A stretch of DNA of 11,519 nt from Actinomycetes bacterium (GTDB taxonomy: Bacteria > Actinomycetota > Acidimicrobiia > Acidimicrobiales > Palsa-688): the NCBI GenBank assembly GCA_021821705.1, contig JAKACE010000026.1, forward strand, positions 1 to 11,519, read 5' to 3'. The position numbers and the translations under genes were made by a program. Below the pieces are notes generated by a model that was given only the letters and a program-made list of their open reading frames with translations, ran no database searches and was not told the DNA's origin. Every line of letters starts with the position of its first letter. Positions within the stretch are counted from its first letter, which is position 1. Of the stretch, positions 6,432-11,519 are shown piece by piece.

Positions 6432-6437
6432 TAGCTT
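6432..6437 (+). promoter_or_regulatory. Probable -10 box of a leaderless serS promoter
   Basis: TAGCTT (TANNNT) lies 7 nt before the serS GTG at 6445. No Shine-Dalgarno lies between them (CGTGCGG). The -35 region is not obvious. It belongs to the 100-bp divergent region shared with the ABC transporter promoter. No T-box leader is visible, and the distance is too short for one. Confidence 0.45.
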
Positions 6438-6444
6438 CGTGCGG

Positions 6445-7740
6445 GTGATCGACGTACGCCGGCTGCGCACAGACATCGAGCAGACCAAAGCGGCACTGGC
6501 CCGCAAGAGGGTCCCGGCCGACGAGGTGGAACGGGCCGCCGCCCTCGACGCCGCCGCCCGCAGGCTGGCCACCCAGTCCGACGAGCTGCGGGCGCGGGTC
6601 AGGTCCGTGTCAAAGCAGGTGGGCGAGGCGATGAAGGCGGGCCGGCCGGAGCAGGCCGAGACCCTCAGGGCCCAGAGCAAGCAGCTGGGCGACGACCTGG
6701 CCGTGGTCGAGCGGGAGGCGACGGGCGTCGACGCCGCACTGCGCGACGCCATGCTCCGGCTGCCCAACATACCGGCCGACGACGCGCCCGACGGCGCCTC
6801 CGAAGCCGACAACGTGGTGCTGCGCACCGTCGGCTTCGACCCTGCCCGCTACGGGCCGCACAACCGGGTGCCGCACTGGGACATCGGCAACGAGCTGGGC
6901 ATCTTGGACCTCGAGCGGGGCGCCAAGATCTCCGGGTCGATGTTCCCGCTGTTCCGCGGTGCCGGTGCCACCCTGGCCCGGGCGCTGTGCCAGCTCGCTC
7001 TCGACCGCAACTCCGACGCCTTCACCGAGGTACGGCCGCCGTCGCTGGTGCGCACGCCGGTGCTGGAGGCGGTAGGCCAGCTCCCCAAGTTCGCTGACGA
7101 CGCCTACCACATCGAGCGCGACGACCTGTGGGCGGTCCCCACGGCCGAAGTACCGCTCACCTCCATGAGGGCCGGGGAGATAATCGCCGAGGACGAGCTA
7201 CCCCTACGGCTGATGGCGTACACCCCGTGCTTCCGCCGGGAGGCCGGCGCGGCCGGGCGCGACACCCGGGGCCTGCTGCGTGTGCATGAGTTCGACAAAG
7301 TCGAGATACTCTCCGTTTGCACCCGCGCCCAGGCGCCCGCCATGCACGAGGAAATCCTCAGTCGTGCCATAGGGGCCATCGAAGCATTGGGCCTTCCCTA
7401 CAGGGTGCTCGACATTTGCACGGGCGACCTGGGCCAGTCCCACGCCCGCAGCTTCGACGTCGAGGTATACGCGCCGGGCTGCGACATGTGGCTCGAGGTT
7501 TCCTCGGTGTCCTGGTTCAGCGACTACCAGGCCAGGCGGGCCGGCATCCGCTACCGGCCCGTTGCAGGCGGTCCCAACCAGATATGCGACACGCTCAACG
7601 GGTCGGCTCTGGCGGTCCCCCGGGTATGGGCGGCCTTGGTCGAGACCTACCGCCAACCTGACGGCTCGGTGGCCCTCCCCGATTGCCTGCACCCTTATTT
7701 TCGGGGAGCCACCTCTATCACTGCTAGCGTCGCTACGTAG
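6445..7740 (+). CDS. serS: Seryl-tRNA synthetase
   Basis: SerRS charges tRNA-Ser with serine in the cytosol. The 431-aa length is normal. Residues 1-105 form the N-terminal antiparallel coiled-coil arm that grips the long variable arm (VIDVRRLRTDIEQTKAALAR at the start, then Ala/Glu/Arg heptads). The class II core follows: SGSMFPLFRGAGATLARAL (163-181) around motif 1, CFRREAGAAGRDTRGLLRVH (262-281) as motif 2 with its ATP-binding Arg, and NQICDTLNGSALAVPRVWAA (378-397) as motif 3. EVSSVSWFSDYQARR (351-365) replaces the commoner EVSSCSN..DFQARR. GTG 6445 is chosen because the open frame upstream is non-homologous, the protein begins at the usual place, and a -10 box sits 7 nt upstream. An ABC operon follows 23 nt after the stop. 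Confidence 0.97.
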   Translation: MIDVRRLRTDIEQTKAALARKRVPADEVERAAALDAAARRLATQSDELRARVRSVSKQVGEAMKAGRPEQAETLRAQSKQLGDDLAVVEREATGVDAALRDAMLRLPNIPADDAPDGASEADNVVLRTVGFDPARYGPHNRVPHWDIGNELGILDLERGAKISGSMFPLFRGAGATLARALCQLALDRNSDAFTEVRPPSLVRTPVLEAVGQLPKFADDAYHIERDDLWAVPTAEVPLTSMRAGEIIAEDELPLRLMAYTPCFRREAGAAGRDTRGLLRVHEFDKVEILSVCTRAQAPAMHEEILSRAIGAIEALGLPYRVLDICTGDLGQSHARSFDVEVYAPGCDMWLEVSSVSWFSDYQARRAGIRYRPVAGGPNQICDTLNGSALAVPRVWAALVETYRQPDGSVALPDCLHPYFRGATSITASVAT

Positions 7741-7763
7741 GAGCCCTAGCGGAAGGCACGCTC

Positions 7764-8780
7764 GTGATCGAGGTCCGGCACCTTACCAAGCGTTTCGGAG
7801 CAAAGATCGCCGTCGACGACCTGAGCTTCAATGTCCGCAGCGGGACCGTGACGGGGTTCCTCGGGCCCAACGGCGCAGGCAAGACCACCACCCTGCGGAC
7901 CATCGTCGGCCTTGCCCACGCCGACCAGGGCGACGCCCGCATCGACGGCGTCGCCTACCGTGGCCTTCCCGCCCCGATGCGCCAGGTCGGGGCCCTCCTC
8001 GAGGCCAAGGCGTACCACCCCGGCCGCAGGGCCCGCGACCACCTGAGGGCGCTGGCCGTCGCCGGCCGTATCCCCACCTCGAGAGTCGACGAAGTGCTCG
8101 GCATCGTCGGCCTGAGCGACGTGGCCGGCCGCCGCGCCGGCGGTTTCTCGCTCGGCATGGCCCAGCGCCTGGGCATCGCCGCCGCACTGCTGGGCGACCC
8201 TCCGGTGCTGCTCTTCGACGAGCCGGTCAACGGGCTCGACCCCGAAGGCATCGTCTGGGCCCGCAACCTGATGCAGAGCCTGGCGGCGCAGGGAAGGACC
8301 GTGTTCGTCTCCAGTCACCTGATGAGCGAGATGGCGCTCACGGCGTCGCACGTGATCGTGATCGGGCGAGGGCGCCTGATCGCCGACTCGAGCATCGAGG
8401 ACATCGTAAATGGCAGCTCCCGCACCTCGGTGAGGCTGCGCACACCCGAGCCGGAGCTGGTGCTGCCCCGCCTGGAGGCGGCCGGGGCGGTGGTGGCCCG
8501 CAACGGCGACGGGGCCATCACCGTGACCGGGCTGGCCGCCCCGGCCGTGGGCGACCTGGCGTTCCAGGCCGGCGCACCGGTGCACGAGCTGGTGACCGTA
8601 CAGGCGTCGCTGGAGGAGGCGTTCATGGAGCTCACCCAGGGTGCCGTCGAGTTCGGTGCCGGCGCCGCCCCTACAGGCGGGGCCCTGGCGGGCGCTGCCC
8701 CGGCAACCTGGCCGACCGCTACCCAGGCACCCTGGGCGAGCCCCGGTGCACAGACGGCCCCAGGACCGGAGGAGCACTGA
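7764..8780 (+). CDS. ABC transporter ATP-binding protein, BcrA-like
   Basis: This encodes 338 aa. The nucleotide-binding domain has Walker A GPNGAGKTTT (34-43), an altered signature FSLGMAQRLG (128-137), Walker B VLLFDEPVNGLDPEG (148-162) and switch His185 in SSHLMSE. The Q-loop position reads GALLEAKAYHP (77-87), with Glu80 in place of Gln, a change common in the bacitracin/lantibiotic exporter group. ASLEEAFMELT (281-291) ends the conserved C-terminal region. About 45 further residues are a low-complexity Ala/Pro/Gly/Thr tail up to the stop. GTG 7764 has GGAAGG (7751-7756) 7 nt upstream, a clear Shine-Dalgarno. The gap from serS is 23 nt, so read-through from the serS promoter is plausible. 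The permease gene overlaps its stop by one base. Likely role: energising export or resistance to an unknown compound. Confidence 0.94.
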   Translation: MIEVRHLTKRFGAKIAVDDLSFNVRSGTVTGFLGPNGAGKTTTLRTIVGLAHADQGDARIDGVAYRGLPAPMRQVGALLEAKAYHPGRRARDHLRALAVAGRIPTSRVDEVLGIVGLSDVAGRRAGGFSLGMAQRLGIAAALLGDPPVLLFDEPVNGLDPEGIVWARNLMQSLAAQGRTVFVSSHLMSEMALTASHVIVIGRGRLIADSSIEDIVNGSSRTSVRLRTPEPELVLPRLEAAGAVVARNGDGAITVTGLAAPAVGDLAFQAGAPVHELVTVQASLEEAFMELTQGAVEFGAGAAPTGGALAGAAPATWPTATQAPWASPGAQTAPGPEEH

Positions 8781-9589
8781 TGGCCTCCACTCTCACCGCC
8801 GCAGGGACCAGCGCAGGGGGCGACCCCGGCCTGGCCGACACCATTGCCTCGGAGTGGGTCAAGCTGCGCACGCTGCGCACGACGCTGGTGACGATCACCC
8901 TGGCGGGGTTGTTCGCCGTGGGGCTCTCGGCTCTGGTCTGCTTCCTCGTGGCGTCCCATGGGGCCCAGCCCAACACCCCGGCCCCGCTCCAGGTCATCCA
9001 GGGCGGATGGGAGCTGGCCCTGCTGAGCGTGATGGTCTTCGGGGTCATGGCCGTGACCAACGAGTTCTCCAGCGGCCTCGCTGTGTCGACCTACCTGGCG
9101 ACGCCGAAACGGACAAGGGTCCTGGTGGCCAAGGTGGTGGTGTTCACGGTCGTGGTCCTGGTCGCCACCGAGGTGTTCAGTTTCGTCGACTTCTTCCTCG
9201 GGCACGCCATCATCAGCGCCTACCCGGCCTTCCCCGACGTGTCGCTCTCGGACAGCAACGTCCTGCGCTCCGTGGTGGGGATGGGTATCTTCGCCACCCT
9301 GCTCGGCTTGCTCGGCATGGGTGCCGGGGCCATCATCAGGCACACGGCGGGCGGGATCGCCGCCTGCGTCGGCTTCATCTTCATCCTCCCAGGGCTGCTC
9401 TCAGCGCTGCCCGCCTCGTGGAGCAACCCCATAGGCGAGTACTGGCCCACCCAGGCCGGGCGCAGGCTGATCAGGGTCGCCCAGGGAGCCCACGACCTGA
9501 CGGCCTGGTGGGGGGCCGCCGACCTGGCGGCCTTTGTCCTCGTGCTGCTCGTCGCAGCCGCCGTGGTCCTCGACCGCCACGACACCTGA
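8780..9589 (+). CDS. ABC-2 type permease, partner of the BcrA-like ATPase
   Basis: This encodes 269 aa. After a soluble N-terminus the motif IASEWVKLRTLRTT (22-35) is typical of actinobacterial permeases paired with BcrA-like ATPases. About six membrane segments follow (roughly 36-58, 76-93, 115-140, 163-187, 191-212 and 246-264). NEFSSGLAVSTYLATPKRTR (94-113) is the conserved loop carrying the E-[FY]-x-x-G-x-x-x-x-T-L-x-x-x-P-x-R signature in slightly altered form. ATG 8780 is firm: GGAGGAG at 8768-8774 precedes it at a normal distance, and the ATG shares its A with the ATPase TGA, implying coupling. Substrate unknown. It is not related in sequence to the other permease in this window beyond the ABC-2 fold. 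Confidence 0.92.
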   Translation: MASTLTAAGTSAGGDPGLADTIASEWVKLRTLRTTLVTITLAGLFAVGLSALVCFLVASHGAQPNTPAPLQVIQGGWELALLSVMVFGVMAVTNEFSSGLAVSTYLATPKRTRVLVAKVVVFTVVVLVATEVFSFVDFFLGHAIISAYPAFPDVSLSDSNVLRSVVGMGIFATLLGLLGMGAGAIIRHTAGGIAACVGFIFILPGLLSALPASWSNPIGEYWPTQAGRRLIRVAQGAHDLTAWWGAADLAAFVLVLLVAAAVVLDRHDT

Positions 9590-9869
9590 GCCCTGACCGG
9601 CGCTGCCGGCATGAGCGTCCTTCGGGCAGGCCCGACGGCGCCCCTGCCCGGTGCGGTAGCGCCCCGGTGGGGCGTCCCGGCGAGGCGGCGGCCCGGGCCC
9701 GCCGCCCTGCCCACCGCCGCCTGGGCCGCACTGAGCTTGGCCGTTGCCGAACAGGCGTGCCGCCTGGGTCACAGCCGGCGTCGGCTGTGGACGCTCACCG
9801 GGGGCGCCATTATGGACCGATGCTGCTCTCACCCCAACCTCCCGCCGGTGCGGCCCGGCCGAGCACACC
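9590..9869. other. 280-bp non-coding gap between permease and histidine phosphatase
   Basis: I see no credible gene here. Open frames crossing it are Arg/Pro/Gly-rich shadow reads. It holds three consecutive GC-rich hairpins (9623-9706). A somewhat less GC-rich patch, CATTATGGACC, lies at 9808-9818 and could be part of a promoter for the phosphatase, but no convincing -35/-10 pair is visible. No tRNA or other structured RNA was recognised. Confidence 0.6.
9623..9706 (+). terminator. Three tandem GC-rich hairpins downstream of the ABC permease
   Basis: Hairpin 1: CGGGCAGG (9623-9630) pairs with CCTGCCCG (9643-9650), 8 bp with a 12-nt loop, starting 34 nt after the permease stop. Hairpin 2: CGCCCC (9660-9665) pairs with GGGGCG (9669-9674), 6 bp with a GGT loop. 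Hairpin 3: GGCGGCGG (9684-9691) pairs with CCGCCGCC (9699-9706), 8 bp with a 7-nt loop. None has a following T-run. Together they are a plausible termination or 3'-end protection region for the serS-ABC unit, but base composition alone favours such stems. Confidence 0.4.
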
Positions 9870-10493
9870 GTGACCGGGCCCACCGTCTGGCTCGTCAGGC
9901 ACGGCGAGACCGATTGGAGCCGAAGTGGCCGGCACACCAGCCGGACCGACCTCCCCCTCACCGAGCGCGGCCGCCAGGAGGCCCTGTCGGTCAGGGCCAT
10001 GCTCGCCGGCCGCGGCTTCGACCTCGTGTTCTCCAGCCCGATGCAGAGGGCGCGCACGACGGCCCAGCTGGCCGGCTTCGAGGCCGAGGTGGACCCTGAT
10101 CTGTCCGAGTGGGACTACGGGGACCTCGAGGGGCTGACGACACCCCAGGTCCGCCAGCGCTACCCGGGATGGACGATCTGGAAGGGCCCGTGGCCGGGTG
10201 GCGAGGACGACGCCGCCGTAGCCTCCCGCGCCGACCGGGTGGTGGCGAGAGCGCGGGCGCTCGGCGATGGCGGTTCGGCTCTGCTTTTTGCCCACGGTCA
10301 CATCCTGCGGGTGCTCGCTGCCCGCTGGACGGGCTGCCCACCGACCTATGGGCGGTTGTTCTCCCTCGGCACGGCCACGGTCAGCGTGCTCGGCTGGGAG
10401 CACGGTGAGCCTGCCGTGGACCGTTGGAACGTGCCACCGGACTTCGCCCTGAGGCGCTCCGAGGCCGTCCCGGCGTCCGGAGCGGAGGTCTGA
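9870..10493 (+). CDS. Histidine phosphatase superfamily protein (phosphoglycerate mutase-like fold)
   Basis: This encodes 207 aa. The signature VWLVRHGETDW (6-16) supplies the phospho-accepting His11 with Arg10. FSSPMQRARTTA (54-65) gives the second Arg (Arg60), SEWDYGDLEG (79-88) the acid Glu80, and LLFAHGHILRVLA (138-150) the second His (His142). All four core catalytic positions are therefore present. SEWDYGDLEGLTTPQVR and PGWTIWKGPWPGGED resemble the small-molecule phosphatase branch (sedoheptulose-bisphosphatase-like proteins) more than true mutases, but the substrate cannot be assigned. GTG 9870 places the start a normal few residues before RHG; no good Shine-Dalgarno is seen, and the open frame continues upstream to 9744, so the start is moderately uncertain. 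The stop is 2 nt before the rhomboid start. Confidence 0.9.
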   Translation: MTGPTVWLVRHGETDWSRSGRHTSRTDLPLTERGRQEALSVRAMLAGRGFDLVFSSPMQRARTTAQLAGFEAEVDPDLSEWDYGDLEGLTTPQVRQRYPGWTIWKGPWPGGEDDAAVASRADRVVARARALGDGGSALLFAHGHILRVLAARWTGCPPTYGRLFSLGTATVSVLGWEHGEPAVDRWNVPPDFALRRSEAVPASGAEV

Positions 10494-10495
10494 GC

Positions 10496-11515
10496 GTGGG
10501 ACCAGGCATACCGACCGGGCAGCCCCAGTGGCCCTCGAACAGCCCCGGATGGCCGCAACCGAGCCCACCGGCAGGACGCGGGTGGCCCGGCCAGCCCAGC
10601 CCCGGCCAGCCCAGCCCCGGCCAGCCCAGCCCCGGCGAGGGCGCACGCACCCCTGGGCAGGCAGGGCCCGAGCCGGGCGACCAGGTCGGCATCCCGCTCG
10701 GGGCCACCTGCTACGAGCACCCTGACCGCATGGCCAGTTCCGTATGCCGGTCCTGCGAGCGGCCCATCTGCGCCGAGTGCATGGTCGAGGCACCCGTCGG
10801 CTGGCAGTGCCGGCGCTGCGTCCGGGCCAACGCCAGGCGCTCCCCCGTGACCCGGTACCGCCCAGGCGCCCTGCGCCAGCCAGCACTGCGCTCGGCCCCG
10901 GTCACGATCGCCATCGTCGTCGCCTGCGTGATCGTCTTCGCCGTGACCCAGAGCTCGCCCGGGGTCGTGGACCAGACCGTCGAGTGGGGCTTCCAGATCG
11001 CCAATGGCCAGTGGTACCGGCTCTTCACGGCCATGTTCGTCCACTACAACGCCCTGCACATCGGCATGGACATGCTCTCTCTCGTCATCGTGGGCAGGGT
11101 GGTGGAGCCCGCCATCGGGCACTGGCGCTTCCTCGGGCTCTACCTGGTGGCAGGCGTGGCCGGCAACGTGGCCTGCTACGCGCTCACCGCGCCCGATGTC
11201 GGCAGCGCCGGGGCCTCGGGGGCCGTCTTCGGGCTCTTCGGGGCCTACTTCGTCCTGGCCCGGCGGGCATCGGTCAACACCTCGAGCATCGTCACTGTGA
11301 TCGTGCTCAACCTGGTGATCGACTTCCAGGTCCCGGGCATCTCCTGGGAGGCACACGTCGGTGGCCTGATCGCAGGCTTGGCGGTGACCATCGGCTACGT
11401 CTGGGCCCGGCGCCGGCGCCGCCCGGTGGTGCTCGACGTGGGGGTGCTGGCGGCCTGTGCCGTCGTGCTCGGGCTGGTCATGCTGCTACCGCCCGGTGCT
11501 GTCAACCTAGGATGA
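10496..11515 (+). CDS. Rhomboid family intramembrane serine protease with N-terminal zinc finger
   Basis: This encodes 339 aa. Residues 1-68 are a Pro/Gly/Ser/Gln-rich tail with three GQPSP repeats. Residues 72-108 form a B-box-like zinc finger with Cys72, His75, Cys84, Cys87, Cys92, Cys95, Cys105 and Cys108. The rhomboid membrane domain starts near 135. NGQWYRLFTAMFVH (170-183) is the loop-1 region, HIGMDMLSL (188-196) the HxxxN-type helix, GSAGASGAVFGLFGAYF (236-252) carries nucleophile Ser241, and EAHVGGLIAGL (285-295) the catalytic His287. The usual Asn of HxxxN is Asp192 here. GTG 10496 has GGAGG (10484-10488) 7 nt upstream, inside the 3' end of the phosphatase gene, so the two are probably coupled. 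Substrates unknown. It resembles the zinc-finger rhomboids common in actinobacteria. Confidence 0.94.
   Translation: MGPGIPTGQPQWPSNSPGWPQPSPPAGRGWPGQPSPGQPSPGQPSPGEGARTPGQAGPEPGDQVGIPLGATCYEHPDRMASSVCRSCERPICAECMVEAPVGWQCRRCVRANARRSPVTRYRPGALRQPALRSAPVTIAIVVACVIVFAVTQSSPGVVDQTVEWGFQIANGQWYRLFTAMFVHYNALHIGMDMLSLVIVGRVVEPAIGHWRFLGLYLVAGVAGNVACYALTAPDVGSAGASGAVFGLFGAYFVLARRASVNTSSIVTVIVLNLVIDFQVPGISWEAHVGGLIAGLAVTIGYVWARRRRRPVVLDVGVLAACAVVLGLVMLLPPGAVNLG
10589..10633 (+). repeat. Three perfect copies of a 15-bp in-frame repeat in the rhomboid gene
   Basis: The unit GGCCAGCCCAGCCCC occurs at 10589-10603, 10604-10618 and 10619-10633 without a mismatch, encoding three GQPSP pentapeptides. A related partial copy (GGCGAGG...) follows. 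Identity at third codon positions suggests recent slippage expansion in the disordered N-terminal tail. Confidence 0.95.
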
Positions 11516-11519
11516 TTGC

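Noticed and set aside
6364..6444. A 27-codon N-terminal extension of serS from 6364
   Set aside because: The extension is not part of the SerRS fold, would cross the divergent promoter region, and the GTG at 6445 gives a normal-length N-terminus with a promoter box just upstream.
6345..6444. T-box or other riboswitch controlling serS
   Set aside because: Only 100 bp separate the divergent genes and no leader hairpins or T-box sequence are seen; a leaderless start fits better.
7746..8777. A 343-codon minus-strand open frame opposite the BcrA-like ATPase
   Set aside because: The plus strand carries complete Walker A, signature and Walker B motifs; the antisense frame has no recognisable domain.
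9611..10099. A 162-codon plus-strand open frame in the intergenic gap
   Set aside because: It runs out of frame into the histidine phosphatase gene, is Arg/Pro-rich, and has no Shine-Dalgarno or known motif.
10346..11356. A 336-codon minus-strand open frame opposite the rhomboid
   Set aside because: It is a shadow of the rhomboid coding sequence; its repeated GLAGA segment is the reverse read of the 15-bp GQPSP repeat.

Overview
The window is very GC-rich (roughly 70% or more by eye) and densely coded. It looks like chromosomal core sequence from a high-GC actinobacterium. The clues are a clpS-DUF2017 pair, an F420-type PPOX oxidoreductase, divergent heme A synthesis genes next to an ABC-2 transporter (an arrangement I recall from mycobacteria), a rhomboid with an N-terminal B-box-like zinc finger, frequent GTG starts, and several probable leaderless promoters. 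A deep-branching lineage such as Acidimicrobiia would fit, but that is inference. I see no mobile element, CRISPR array, tRNA, rRNA or phage gene.

Layout. (1) 1-3370, minus strand: a tightly packed probable operon, read from 3370 downward: ctaA (heme A synthase), clpS (N-degron adaptor of Clp), a DUF2017 protein, a PPOX/F420 flavoprotein, and a peptidase S51-like (cyanophycinase/glutamine amidotransferase fold) protein cut by the window edge. Gaps are 8-23 nt. (2) 3371-3487: a divergent promoter region. (3) 3488-4444, plus: ctaB (heme O synthase). (4) 4445-4546: a convergent junction holding a six-copy 15-16 bp tandem repeat that runs into the 3' end of the next gene. (5) 4534-6344, minus: an ABC-2 transporter, ATPase then permease, overlapping by 3 nt. 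(6) 6345-6444: a second divergent promoter region. (7) 6445-9589, plus: serS, then a second and unrelated ABC-2 transporter of the BcrA type (ATPase then permease). (8) 9590-9869: a non-coding gap with three GC-rich hairpins. (9) 9870-11515, plus: a histidine phosphatase coupled to a zinc-finger rhomboid protease.

How the genes fit together. CtaB makes heme O from heme B and CtaA oxidises it to heme A for aa3-type cytochrome oxidase, so the divergent ctaA/ctaB pair is one pathway, and the organism is inferred to respire aerobically. The adjacent ABC transporter probably belongs to that neighbourhood, but its substrate is unknown. ClpS links to regulated proteolysis and serS to translation. 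The BcrA-type transporter is the usual exporter or self-protection type, with no substrate clue here.

The most notable signals are regulatory and structural rather than a new system. Four genes at divergent promoters carry a TANNNT box 7-8 nt before the start codon and little or no Shine-Dalgarno sequence, whereas most genes inside operons carry good Shine-Dalgarno sequences. Other points are the tandem repeat built on a gene terminus, the rhomboid with Asp where the oxyanion Asn is expected, and the S51-like protein with a changed nucleophile elbow. I found no convincing previously undescribed multi-gene system.
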